Source: DAIMZI01 sp036734025 (GTDB taxonomy: Bacteria > Pseudomonadota > Alphaproteobacteria > Rhizobiales > Rhodomicrobiaceae). From it: 64,000 nucleotides of DNA. The stretch covers positions 1-64,000 of the forward strand of contig DAIMZI010000002.1 in the NCBI GenBank assembly GCA_036734025.1, written 5' to 3'. Below the pieces are notes generated by a model. It was given only the letters and a program-made list of their open reading frames with translations, searched no databases and was not told the origin of the DNA. Position 1 is the stretch's first letter, and every line of letters begins with the position of its first letter. This document shows, one piece after another, positions 35,286 through 43,909 of the stretch. Both the position numbers and the translations under genes were made by a program.

Positions 35286-36296
35286 ATGACAAGATTTTTG
35301 AAAACGATGGGTCGGGCTGTCGCCGTTGCTGGCCTGGCTCTGGTATATGCGTTCTCGGTGCCGTCTGACGCGCTGGCCAAGGAACTGCGCCTGTCGCATC
35401 AGTGGTCGACTTCCGACGTTCGCCACAAGGTCGCCGAGATGGTCGCCCAGCACGTGGCCGATGCCAATGTCGGGCTTACGATCCGCATTTTCCCCTCAGC
35501 ATCATTGTTCAAGCCGACCGAGCAATATACCCCGCTCAGCCGCGGTCAGCTCGACATGTCCGTTTATCCGCTGTCTTATGCCGGCGGTCAGCGCCCGGAA
35601 TTCAACCTGACGCTGATGCCCGGCCTGGTCAAAAATCATGATCACGCCGCTCGGCTGAACAATTCGCCTTTCATGGCCCGGATCGAAGAACTCATGGCCG
35701 AAGATGACGTTATTGTGCTGGTTCATGGCTATCTTGCGGGCGGCTTTGCTTCCAAAGAGGGCTGCATCACCCGTCCCGAACATGTATCGGGCAAGTCGGT
35801 GCGCGCCGCAGGCCGGGCTTTCGAACAGATGTTGGCGGCAGCCGGCGCTTCGATTTCGTCCATGGCTTCTTCGGAAATCTACACTGGCATGCAAACCGGT
35901 GTGCTTGATGCCGTAAATACCTCATCGTCGTCTTTCGTATCGTTCCGCCTTTATGAGCAGGTCAAATGTTTCACACCTGCGGGTGACGTGGCGCTGTGGT
36001 TCATGTACCAGCCGCTGCTGATGAACAAGACGGTCTTCGAGAGCCTGACGCCGGAACAGCAGCAGGCGCTGCGCGAAGGTGCCGCCAAAGCTGAGGCGTG
36101 GTATCTGGAGCAGGCCAAGGTCGATGACAGTGACGCTGTCGACGTGTTCAAAAAGGCCGGTGTCGAAATCGCTGAAATGACCCAGGAGGATTTCGACGCC
36201 TGGCGCGAAGTCGCTCAGGCATCGTCCTATTCGAAATTCCTGGAAGATGTGCCTAATGGACAGGAATTGCTCGATCTGGCGTTCGCGGTCGAGTAA
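35286..36296 (+). CDS. TRAP transporter substrate-binding protein (DctP type), probable malonate
   Basis: The 336-residue periplasmic protein has a signal peptide ending near DALA-KE and the DctP fold. Motifs include LRLSHQWSTSD near the N-terminus, GGFASKEG and the conserved arginine region SGKSVRAAGR that binds carboxylates, then MYQPLLMNKTVFESL. It captures the substrate and passes it to the membrane permease encoded downstream. Malonate is the inferred substrate because matB, matR and malonyl-CoA decarboxylase flank it; other C3-C4 dicarboxylates cannot be excluded. AGGGAGG precedes the ATG. Confidence 0.85.
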   Translation: MTRFLKTMGRAVAVAGLALVYAFSVPSDALAKELRLSHQWSTSDVRHKVAEMVAQHVADANVGLTIRIFPSASLFKPTEQYTPLSRGQLDMSVYPLSYAGGQRPEFNLTLMPGLVKNHDHAARLNNSPFMARIEELMAEDDVIVLVHGYLAGGFASKEGCITRPEHVSGKSVRAAGRAFEQMLAAAGASISSMASSEIYTGMQTGVLDAVNTSSSSFVSFRLYEQVKCFTPAGDVALWFMYQPLLMNKTVFESLTPEQQQALREGAAKAEAWYLEQAKVDDSDAVDVFKKAGVEIAEMTQEDFDAWREVAQASSYSKFLEDVPNGQELLDLAFAVE

Positions 36297-36424
36297 GCCA
36301 CAGTAACGGTGTGGGTAGGGCGGAATGATCCCGGCCTGCCCACACGCGTAGCTGGACAAACCCGACACAGCTTGCCCGTCCAGTGCTTAAGGTTGGCACT
36401 ATGCCGTCGGCCCACCCGATGCAT

Positions 36425-36604
36425 CTGGAATACAGCATGCGCCTGGAACACCGAATGCACCTGGAACACCGAATGCACCTGGAAAACCGAATGCACTTGG
36501 CCTAACCAGTGCACTTGGCTTCACCAGTGCACTTGGCTTCAACAGTGCACTTGGCTTCACCAGTGCGATTGGCTTCACCAGTGCACTTGGCTTCACCAGT
36601 GCAC
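36425..36604. repeat. 18-bp tandem repeat array (10 units) between TRAP genes
   Basis: Ten head-to-tail 18-bp units fill this interval. The first four are like CTGGAACACCGAATGCAC; the last six like TTGGCTTCACCAGTGCAC. A degenerate unit precedes (36407-36424) and a decayed one follows (36605-36622). Each later unit contains a GTGCAC palindrome and a CCA/TGG pair. Neighbours could thus form stems of GTGCAC plus TGG/CCA around a 5-nt CTTCA loop. The array lies in the 348-bp gap before the small permease and stops 40 bp before its ATG. Confidence 0.93.
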
Positions 36605-36644
36605 ATGGTCCAAGCCCTGGAAACCTGTCCAAGGAAACCTTTCC

Positions 36645-37223
36645 ATGTCCACCCCTGAGCCGGGAAATCTGTCTGTCGCCGCCAAACCCGCCGAAAGCAT
36701 CATGGGCCGCAGCCTCGACCGGTTCATCAGCGCTGTCAATGCGATCTCCACTTTGTCCGGGTGGGTTGCTGCGGCGATGATCCTGATATCGGTGTTCATC
36801 ACCTGCCAGATGATCTTCGTACGCTTTGTGCTGCGCGAATCGACCGTCTGGCAGACCGAGACTGTCGTCTATTTGATGGTTGCAGCGACCATGCTGGGCC
36901 TGCCCTTCGTCCAGAAGCTGCGCGGTCATGTCAATGTGGATCTGCTGCCGCTCTGGCTCGGGCGCGGACCACGCTTGGTGCTGTGCATCGTTGTAATGCT
37001 CGCGGCCATCGGCACGCTAGCGCTCATGGGCTGGTATGCCTTTGAGAACTGGTCCACGGCGTTCGCCCGTGGCTGGCGGTCATCGAGCGTCTGGGGACCG
37101 CCTCTGTGGATTCCCTATGTCACGTTGCCACTGGGTTTTGCTTTATTCGTGCTGCAACTGGTAGCCGACCTGCTGGCGGTGCTCGCAGGCCGCGATCGCC
37201 CCTTTGGGCTTGAGGAGGGCTGA
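36645..37223 (+). CDS. TRAP transporter small permease (DctQ type)
   Basis: The 192-residue protein has four predicted transmembrane segments (about 32-52, 67-85, 105-125, 149-170) and the DctQ-type segments VWQTETVVYLMVAATMLG and LRGHVNVDLL. It forms the membrane complex with the large permease that begins immediately after its stop. The ATG at 36645 has AAGGA at 9-nt spacing. The frame stays open back through the 18-bp repeats to 36309, which would add a Cys/Trp-rich repeated leader; I reject that as translated sequence because of the good ribosome site at 36645. Confidence 0.87.
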   Translation: MSTPEPGNLSVAAKPAESIMGRSLDRFISAVNAISTLSGWVAAAMILISVFITCQMIFVRFVLRESTVWQTETVVYLMVAATMLGLPFVQKLRGHVNVDLLPLWLGRGPRLVLCIVVMLAAIGTLALMGWYAFENWSTAFARGWRSSSVWGPPLWIPYVTLPLGFALFVLQLVADLLAVLAGRDRPFGLEEG

Positions 37224-38540
37224 ATGGATCCCCTTTCCCTTGGCGGCCTTGTCGCGGTCGTCACAATCCTTGTTCTGTTCTCCGGGGTGTCGGTAGCTAC
37301 CGGGCTGCTGATCGTGTCGGCGGGCTTTTTGTTTTTTTTCGAGGGCATGCGCTCACTCGAGCTGATGCCGGAAATGTTCTTCGGCAAGCTTGATTCGTTT
37401 GCCCTGCTGTCCATTCCGATGTTCATCATCATGGGCTCGGCGATTTCCTCAACGCGCGCCGGCGCCGATCTTTACGAGGCGCTGGAGCGCTGGCTGACCC
37501 GTGTGCCGGGCGGGCTGGTGATGTCGAACCTTGGAGCCTGCGCGCTGTTCTCCGCCATGTCGGGCTCCTCGCCCGCGACCTGCGCCGCCATCGGCAAGAT
37601 GGGCATCCCCGAGATGCGCAAGCGCGGCTATCCCGACGAGGTGGCTGCCGGCTCGATCGCCGCGGGCGGCACACTGGGCATCCTGATCCCGCCCTCCGTC
37701 ACCATGATCGTCTACGGCATCGCCACCGAAACCTCGATCGGCCGCCTGTTCCTCGCCGGCGTGATACCGGGGCTGATGCTGGTTGGGATGTTCATGATCT
37801 GGTCGGTCTATTCGACCTGGCGCTCGGGCGCTATCTATGCGTTGTCACCGCGCAGCTACACGATGCGCGAGCGGCTTGAAATCCTGCCCCGCGTTGTGCC
37901 GTTCCTGCTCGTCATCCTCGGCGTGCTCTATGCCATGTATGGCGGCGTCGCGACCCCGTCGGAAACCGCGGCCGTCGGCGCGCTGTTGTGCATTATCATG
38001 GCGATCATCATCTATCGCATGTGGTCGCTGAGCGAGTTGTGGGCGGTGCTGCGCGATTCCACACGCGAAAGCGTGATGATCCTCTTCATCATCGGCGCGG
38101 CGGGCGTGTTCAGCTACATGCTGTCCTCGCTATTCATCACCCAGTCGATCGCGATGTGGATTTCCGAGCTCGATGTCAACCGCTGGGTGCTGATGGGCGC
38201 CATCAACGTCTTCTTGCTGATTGCGGGCTTCTTTCTGCCGCCCGTGGCGGTGATCCTGATGGCCGCGCCGATCCTGCTGCCGATCGTCACCTCAGCCGGT
38301 TTCGATCCCTACTGGTTCGCCGTGATCCTGACCATCAACATGGAAATCGGACTGATCTCGCCGCCGGTGGGGCTCAATCTGTATGTCATCAACTCGATAG
38401 CGCCCGAGATCAAGCTCAAGACCATACTGATCGGCTCGATGCCGTATGTCGCGTGCATGATTCTTGCTATCATCATACTGTGCTTTTTCCCCGGGATCGC
38501 TACCTGGCTTCCCGACTATCTCATGGGTCCAGCCGTATGA
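37224..38540 (+). CDS. TRAP transporter large permease (DctM type)
   Basis: The 438-residue polytopic membrane protein is the sodium-coupled transport subunit. Family segments include the IPMFIIMGSAISS region, the MSGSSPATCAAIGKMGIPEM block, AAGGTLGILIPPSVTMIVYG and MEIGLISPPVGLNLYVI, the last being the conserved second transport repeat. The ATG directly follows the small permease stop, and the stop overlaps the decarboxylase ATG (ATGA). Together with the two upstream genes it makes a complete TRAP system. Confidence 0.92.
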   Translation: MDPLSLGGLVAVVTILVLFSGVSVATGLLIVSAGFLFFFEGMRSLELMPEMFFGKLDSFALLSIPMFIIMGSAISSTRAGADLYEALERWLTRVPGGLVMSNLGACALFSAMSGSSPATCAAIGKMGIPEMRKRGYPDEVAAGSIAAGGTLGILIPPSVTMIVYGIATETSIGRLFLAGVIPGLMLVGMFMIWSVYSTWRSGAIYALSPRSYTMRERLEILPRVVPFLLVILGVLYAMYGGVATPSETAAVGALLCIIMAIIIYRMWSLSELWAVLRDSTRESVMILFIIGAAGVFSYMLSSLFITQSIAMWISELDVNRWVLMGAINVFLLIAGFFLPPVAVILMAAPILLPIVTSAGFDPYWFAVILTINMEIGLISPPVGLNLYVINSIAPEIKLKTILIGSMPYVACMILAIIILCFFPGIATWLPDYLMGPAV

Positions 38541-39898
38541 ACGTCTCGTTCTTTCAAGAACTGCTGAAGGGGATTGCGGACCGCGGCAAAGCTTTGATCG
38601 ATCTCTCGATTGGCGGTCATGCCAATGCCGAGACCATCGAGGAACTTGCCCGCGCGCTCATGTCGTCGCGTGGCGAAGCGGCCGGCGTGGCCCTGGCGCG
38701 GCGCGTGCTCGGTGCCTACCAAACGCTCGAGCGCGGGGAAAAGCTTGCCTTCTTTCACTTCATAGCGTCCGCCTTCACCCCCGATCCGGACAAGGTTCGC
38801 ACGGCAGCAGAACTCTATCTGCGCTCGCAGGACCTGGGCGCATTGCGCCAACTCACCACCGCGGTCGAGCCGCCGATGCAGGAATTCCTGCGCCGGCTCA
38901 ACATGGCGCCTGGCGCAACGGCCGAAATCGTCGCCATGCGCAGCGACCTTCTGGACTTTCTCGATGAGGCCCCCGAACTGGCGGCGGTAGACGCCAATTT
39001 CGTTCATCTCCTCGTCTCGTGGTTCAATCGCGGCTTTCTGGTTCTCCAGCGCATCGACTGGTCCACGCCCGCCAATATTCTCGAAAAGATCATCCAGTAC
39101 GAGGCCGTCCACCAGATCAGGGACTGGAGCGATCTGCGCCGGCGCCTCGATACGCGCGACCGGCGGTGCTATGCATTCTTTCATCCTTCGCTCATCGACG
39201 AGCCGCTGATCTTCGTGCAGATCGCGCTGAGCTCGGGTATTCCGGACTCGATCCAGGAACTCCTGTCCGAGGAAAGCAAGCTCGACACGCGGCACGAACC
39301 CAACACGGCGGTGTTCTACTCGATCTCCAACTGCCAGAAAGGGCTGCGCGGCATCTCGTTCGGCAATTTTCTCATCAAGCAGGTTGCCGGCGACCTCGCC
39401 CGCGAGATTCCGAGCTTGCGCACCTTCGTCACCCTTTCGCCAGTCCCCGGCTTTCGCAAATGGCTGTCGCGCGTGCGCACCACACACGAACTCGATTATC
39501 TGACGCCGGCCCAGCGCGTCGCGCTGGAGGTGCTCGATGGCAGCGACTGGCTGAGCGAGGATGAGAGCGCAGAGGAAGTTCAGCCCGTCCTCATGGCGCT
39601 GGTCGCCCATTATTTCCTGTTGGCAAAGACGCCCTCGGGCATGCCGCTTGACCCCGTGGCGCGGTTTCACCTCGGCAATGGCGCGCGGCTTGGGCGGATC
39701 AACTGGCTGGGCGATGTCTCCGAAAAGGGGCTGCGCGAATCCTTCGGAGTGATGGTCAACTATCAGTACGAGTTGAAGGAAATCGAGCGCAATCACGAAG
39801 CCTATGTGAACCAGGGTGCGATTGCGGCGTCCAAATCGGTGCGCGCGCTGCTGCTGACATCAGAATCATCCAAGGCTTTGATCGCCACCGGCGCCTGA
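38537..39898 (+). CDS. matA: Malonyl-CoA decarboxylase
   Basis: The 453-residue enzyme decarboxylates malonyl-CoA to acetyl-CoA and CO2. The N-terminal half is the helical MCD domain. The C-terminal half has the conserved AVFYSISNCQKGLRGISFG (serine-bearing), LRTFVTLSPVPGFRKWL and the catalytic histidine region DPVARFHLGNGARLGRINW (H378). It overlaps the TRAP large permease by 4 bp, so uptake and breakdown are coexpressed. The frame also extends upstream inside the permease gene, but the ATG at 38537 gives the family start. Confidence 0.93.
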   Translation: MNVSFFQELLKGIADRGKALIDLSIGGHANAETIEELARALMSSRGEAAGVALARRVLGAYQTLERGEKLAFFHFIASAFTPDPDKVRTAAELYLRSQDLGALRQLTTAVEPPMQEFLRRLNMAPGATAEIVAMRSDLLDFLDEAPELAAVDANFVHLLVSWFNRGFLVLQRIDWSTPANILEKIIQYEAVHQIRDWSDLRRRLDTRDRRCYAFFHPSLIDEPLIFVQIALSSGIPDSIQELLSEESKLDTRHEPNTAVFYSISNCQKGLRGISFGNFLIKQVAGDLAREIPSLRTFVTLSPVPGFRKWLSRVRTTHELDYLTPAQRVALEVLDGSDWLSEDESAEEVQPVLMALVAHYFLLAKTPSGMPLDPVARFHLGNGARLGRINWLGDVSEKGLRESFGVMVNYQYELKEIERNHEAYVNQGAIAASKSVRALLLTSESSKALIATGA

Positions 39899-40301
39899 TC
39901 GCCACTGCCCACCACGGCGGAATCCTGTCCACAACTCAGACGCGATCTTGTCCACCGGCTTTGCAGGTGTGCCAACAGGCTGCCCTGAGGGCCGGTGCAC
40001 AATTGTGACCAGCGCCTTAAAATAATTCAATTAATTCAGTGTTTTAAGCCAGCATCACGCATTGCACGCCATGTCCCCGCATGGCGCTTGCGGCATAATT
40101 GCCACAACCGCAGCGTGTTTCCCGCTCTGATTGCTGTTTTGATTTGATACACGCGCATATCCAAGCTAAGCCTGATGTGCAACCTGGGAGTGCGGAATTG
40201 TTGTTCTTCTACTATCCGCGTCGGTCGCCCAAGACAAGCGCAAAGAGATTCGCATCCGGCTCTCAACCACGAACTAACGCAACCTCTGAGTGGAGAACAT
40301 G
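39899..40301. other. Intergenic region upstream of porin
   Basis: The 403-bp gap between the decarboxylase and porin genes is AT-richer around 40018-40045. It must contain the porin promoter and a long leader. I see no ORF with family features, no clear terminator for the mat operon and no convincing repeat. Confidence 0.5.
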
Positions 40302-41753
40302 ATGATCGGGGGACTTATGAAAACGTCAAGTCGTTTCGCCCTGGCCGCGGCGGCCGGGCTATTTGTGGGCGCGCTCGCGTTCACGCCGGCCTACGCGGCC
40401 GATCTGGGCGGCGATTGCTGCGCGGATCTGGAAGAGCGTGTCGCCGAACTGGAAGCAACCACGGCTCGCAAAGGCAACCGCGTTGTTTCGCTGCAGATCT
40501 ATGGCCAAGTCAACCAGGCGCTTCTGATCTGGGACGATGGCTTCGACAGCGACGCCTACATCGTTGACAATGACTGGTCGATGACCCGCCTTGGTGTTCG
40601 TGGCTCCGCCATGATGAAGCCTGGCTGGACGGCTGGCTACAACATCGAGCTCGGCGTTCGCGGCTCTGCGCCTTCAGGCAGTGTCAGCCAGGACGAGGAT
40701 GATCCGGCTGGTGTCGACAACATCATCATCCGCCAGTCGCGTGTTTACATCGAAAGCGCACAGCTTGGCCGCATGACCATCGGCCAGCAGAGCACGGCCA
40801 CCGACGGCATTGCCGAAATCAGCCTGGGCAGCGGCGTTGGTGTCGACTCGCAGGTCGGCATCTACAATAACGGGTTCTTTCTGCGTGGGCCTGACGGAGA
40901 AAACCTCGGCATCACGTGGGGCAATCTCGTAGATAACCTCGACGGCCCGCGCGACAACACGGTTCGTTATGACTCACCCTCTATCTACGGCTTCATTTTT
41001 TCGGCAGCCTGGGGCGACGATGATTTCTGGGATTTGTCGCTTCGCTTCTCCAAGGAATGGAACTCGATCCGTGTCGCTGCCGGCATCGGCTATCAGGAGG
41101 ACCGTCGCTCCGCTATTGCGCAGGACAAGCTGAGCGGCTCGCTCTCCTTGATGCATACGCCGTCCGGCATCTTCGGCACCGTTGCTGCCGGTGAGACCGA
41201 ACGCTCAGGGGTAGCGGATTTGTCCGTGCTTCTTGACTGTCCCAGCGACACGGTGCTCATCGACGGAAGATGCTTCACGCAGGCTGATTTCGCTACTGAT
41301 CCTCCCGTCAACGATGTGCTGTTGGGCCCAGGTGTTGATCAGGGTGTTGCGAGCTTCGAAGGAGCAATCAGGGATGCCCACTTCTGGAACGTTCAGCTTG
41401 GTATTCAGCGCAACTTCACGGGATTGGGTGCCACAACGATCGCCGGTCTCTATGGCTATTACGAAGACTTCGCCTCTGGTTTCATCTTCTTCAACGTTAC
41501 TGATGAACAGAACTATCTCGTAACCGCCTCGGAGGTGGATCGTTGGCAGTTCGTTCTGAACCAGCGTTTCGACAGTGCCGCTCTGGATCTCTATGTGAAC
41601 GTCGATTACTACGATGCTGATCTCAGGGCGATAAACTTCGCAGAGCCGGCTGCAGGCACTGAAGATACAGATCTCGAGTTTGGAGAAAATGAGCCTGGTA
41701 ATATAAGCAGTGACTGGTGGGGTGTCGTAACCGGCCTTCGCATGCAGTTCTGA
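40302..41753 (+). CDS. Porin (Hyphomicrobiales Porin_2 type)
   Basis: This 483-residue outer-membrane porin has a signal peptide ending AYA-ADL. It is followed by the typical rhizobial opening DCCADLEERVAELEATTAR (a short coiled coil) and GNRVVSLQIYGQVNQALLIW, then alternating barrel strands such as SMTRLGVRGSA and IIIRQSRVYIES and a terminal Phe (MQF), the recognition signal for BAM insertion. I chose the ATG at 40302 (GGAG 6 nt upstream); ATGs at 40299 and 40317 and a GTG at 40290 are alternatives. A strong terminator follows. It probably allows passive diffusion of small solutes. Confidence 0.9.
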   Translation: MIGGLMKTSSRFALAAAAGLFVGALAFTPAYAADLGGDCCADLEERVAELEATTARKGNRVVSLQIYGQVNQALLIWDDGFDSDAYIVDNDWSMTRLGVRGSAMMKPGWTAGYNIELGVRGSAPSGSVSQDEDDPAGVDNIIIRQSRVYIESAQLGRMTIGQQSTATDGIAEISLGSGVGVDSQVGIYNNGFFLRGPDGENLGITWGNLVDNLDGPRDNTVRYDSPSIYGFIFSAAWGDDDFWDLSLRFSKEWNSIRVAAGIGYQEDRRSAIAQDKLSGSLSLMHTPSGIFGTVAAGETERSGVADLSVLLDCPSDTVLIDGRCFTQADFATDPPVNDVLLGPGVDQGVASFEGAIRDAHFWNVQLGIQRNFTGLGATTIAGLYGYYEDFASGFIFFNVTDEQNYLVTASEVDRWQFVLNQRFDSAALDLYVNVDYYDADLRAINFAEPAAGTEDTDLEFGENEPGNISSDWWGVVTGLRMQF

Positions 41754-41780
41754 TCGGATAGACTTCTCTGATCCTTTACG

Positions 41781-41809
41781 GAGGCCGCCTACGGGCGGCC
41801 TCTTTTTTT
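41781..41809 (+). terminator. Rho-independent terminator after the porin
   Basis: A perfect 9-bp GC-rich stem (GAGGCCGCC at 41781-41789 with GGCGGCCTC at 41794-41802) closes on a TACG loop and is followed directly by seven T. It lies 28 bp after the porin stop. Confidence 0.95.
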
Positions 41810-42006
41810 GTGAGTTCGCGTCGCCGCAATGTGGGCCGCGCTATGTCAATCCATTCGGCCCGGCTGCCCACCTGCCTCATCAACCCACCTCGTGTCACAT
41901 CACCAGCAGGCGGTATTAAGTTGCGCAAATCCGCTTCGAGGCGTATATCATATTCAGTGATTTGAATGTTCAATCACATCGAGGTGCTACAAACAGGAGA
42001 GCGGAC

Positions 42007-42216
42007 ATGATGGCAAATATTGGTCTGGTGGACCGGATGGTGCGAGCCATTGCGGGTCTGGTGCTTCTCGGTCTGGCCCTGAACCTTTTCGGCCCCGGAC
42101 TTGCCAGCCCATGGAACTGGGTGAGCGGCGGCGTCGGCGCGGTCCTGCTTCTGACCGCAATTTTCAGCATCTGCCCGGCCTATTCCCTGCTTGGCATAAG
42201 GACCTGCGCACGCTGA
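42007..42216 (+). CDS. DUF2892 domain membrane protein
   Basis: The 69-residue protein has two predicted transmembrane helices and the DUF2892/YgaP pattern: NIGLVDRMVRAIAGLVLLGL, a GAVLLLTAIFSICPAYSLLGI end with the conserved cysteine region, and a final Cys. AGGAGA lies 6 nt before the ATG at 42007. The role is unknown; some family members are fused to rhodanese domains. It stands alone between the porin terminator and glmU. Confidence 0.85.
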   Translation: MMANIGLVDRMVRAIAGLVLLGLALNLFGPGLASPWNWVSGGVGAVLLLTAIFSICPAYSLLGIRTCAR

Positions 42217-42429
42217 AAGCCTCTCAGGGCGGCAGGGCGCGCTCGGGCTCAACGCTTGCATGCCAGCAAGCTGGCGTTCAGCAGCGCCTGGCAATGCCGC
42301 CCTGCCGTCTGTGTGGGCCGCGATGCCGCCCGCGCGCCGCGCGGCGCTCTTGAACTCGCGACAGCCGCAAGTTAAGCCTGTTCTGGTTATATTACCGGTG
42401 CTTGCCAGCACCCGCCCAGAGCAAATCAG

Positions 42430-43806
42430 ATGTCCGATCAGCAAAGCCCTGCCGCCGAGCCGCCCCTTCTCGTGATCATCCTCGCCGCCGGCCAGGGCAC
42501 GCGCATGAACTCGGCGCTGCCCAAGGTCTTGCACCAGGTGGCCGGCGCACCGATGCTCGCGCATGTCATCAGCACCGCCAGAGCCGCCGGCGCAAGGCGC
42601 ATCTGCGTGGTGGTCGGCAATGGCGCCAGCCAGGTTGAGCAGTGTGCGCTTTCGCTCCTGCCCGAGGCGCAGATCGCTCATCAGACCGAACAGCTTGGCA
42701 CCGCCCATGCTGTCGCTGCCGCACGGCATTCCTTTTCCGGCTTTTCCGGCGATGTCGTCGTGCTATATGCCGACACGCCCCTGGTCCGCAGCCAGACCAT
42801 AAGCGACATGCGGGCCTGTCTTCGCGCCGGCTCCGGGCTGGCCGTGCTCGGCTTTCATGCGGCTGATCCCGCGGGCTATGGCCGTCTGATACGCGATGCT
42901 GACGGTTCGCTGCTGGCGATCCGCGAGGACAAGGACGCTCAGCCCGCCGAGCGCGCGCTCAACCTGTGCAATTCGGGCGTCATGGCTTTTCGCGCCGACC
43001 TCCTTCCCGGCCTCCTGGAGCGGGTCGGTAACGCCAACGCCAAGGGCGAGTATTATCTCACGGATACGGTCGCAATTGCGCGCGCCCAGGGCATTCGCGC
43101 CGGGCTTGTCACATGTCCCGAATGCGAAGTGCTCGGCGTCAACGACCGTGTACAACTGGCCGAGGCGGAAGCTCTGATGCAGGCCCGCCTGCGCGAGCGC
43201 GCGATGCGCAACGGAGCCACACTGATCGCCCCGCACACAGTGAGCATGTGCCACGATACCGAGATCGGCCGAGACGTGATCATCGAGGCGCACGTGATCT
43301 TCGGTAATGGCGTGCGCATCGGCGATGGCGTGCGCATCAACGGCTTTTGCCACATCGAGCAGTCGATCATTCATGACGGCGCAATCGTCGGCCCGTTCGC
43401 CCGGCTCCGTCCCGGCACCGAGGTGGGGCCGAAAGCCAAGATAGGCAATTTCGTTGAACTTAAGAATGCCCGGCTCGACCAGGGCGCCAAGATCAATCAC
43501 CTCAGCTATGTGGGCGATGCGCAGGTCGGGGCGCACAGCAATGTCGGCGCAGGCACGATCACCTGCAACTATGACGGGTTTTCCAAACATGTGACCGAGA
43601 TCGGCGCTGGTGCCTTCATCGGCTCCAACACCTCGCTGGTGGCCCCGGTCACCATTGGCGATGGCGCCTATATCGGTTCTGGCAGCGTCATCACGCGCAA
43701 TGTGGCGGCCGGCTCGCTGGCGCTCAGCCGGGTGCGTCAGGAACAGCATGATGGCTGGGCCGACAGAATGCGCGCCAAGCGCGAGCGGCAGAAATCGGAC
43801 ACCTAG
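42430..43806 (+). CDS. glmU: Bifunctional UDP-GlcNAc pyrophosphorylase / GlcN-1-P acetyltransferase
   Basis: The 458-residue enzyme makes UDP-GlcNAc for peptidoglycan and lipopolysaccharide. The N-terminal uridyltransferase has ILAAGQGTRMNSALPKVLHQ, LGTAHAV and YADTPLV. The C-terminal left-handed beta-helix acetyltransferase has hexapeptide repeats, LRPGTEVGPKAKIGNFVELK, GAGTITCNYDG and a GSNTSLVAPV stretch. glmS, often adjacent, is not seen. A 213-bp gap precedes it. Confidence 0.97.
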   Translation: MSDQQSPAAEPPLLVIILAAGQGTRMNSALPKVLHQVAGAPMLAHVISTARAAGARRICVVVGNGASQVEQCALSLLPEAQIAHQTEQLGTAHAVAAARHSFSGFSGDVVVLYADTPLVRSQTISDMRACLRAGSGLAVLGFHAADPAGYGRLIRDADGSLLAIREDKDAQPAERALNLCNSGVMAFRADLLPGLLERVGNANAKGEYYLTDTVAIARAQGIRAGLVTCPECEVLGVNDRVQLAEAEALMQARLRERAMRNGATLIAPHTVSMCHDTEIGRDVIIEAHVIFGNGVRIGDGVRINGFCHIEQSIIHDGAIVGPFARLRPGTEVGPKAKIGNFVELKNARLDQGAKINHLSYVGDAQVGAHSNVGAGTITCNYDGFSKHVTEIGAGAFIGSNTSLVAPVTIGDGAYIGSGSVITRNVAAGSLALSRVRQEQHDGWADRMRAKRERQKSDT

Positions 43807-43909
43807 AACACTTTCAGCAAAAGTGTAAACCGGTTTTGCGTCCGAAAGTGCGACACCACGAGAACTTGGAACGCGTTCACTGATGCCGGTTTGTTTGAAC
43901 GCGCTCTAG
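43807..43909. repeat. Interspersed palindromic intergenic repeat (rhizobial RIME-like)
   Basis: Directly after the glmU stop, CACTTTC (43809-43815) pairs with GAAAGTG (43844-43850) around an AAACCGGTTTTGCGTCCG core. The palindrome GAACGCGTTC (43869-43878) and then GAACGCGCTCTAG (43897-43909) follow. The AAACCGGTTTT...GCGTCCG and GAACGCG blocks match, from memory, intergenic elements scattered in rhizobial genomes. No copy elsewhere in the window was noticed. Confidence 0.6.

Noticed and set aside
36407..36622. CRISPR array
   Set aside because: The 18-bp units are directly adjacent with no unique spacers, and no cas genes are present.
36309..36644. N-terminal extension of the small permease through the repeat array
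   Set aside because: The extension is Cys/Trp-rich and unlike DctQ proteins, and the ATG at 36645 has a proper ribosome-binding site.
36399..36929. Minus-strand frame with repeated SALVKP hexapeptides across the 18-bp array
   Set aside because: Open only because the repeat period is a multiple of three; also antisense to the small permease.
38516..39796. Minus-strand frame of 426 codons over malonyl-CoA decarboxylase
   Set aside because: Shadow frame; the plus strand has clear decarboxylase motifs.
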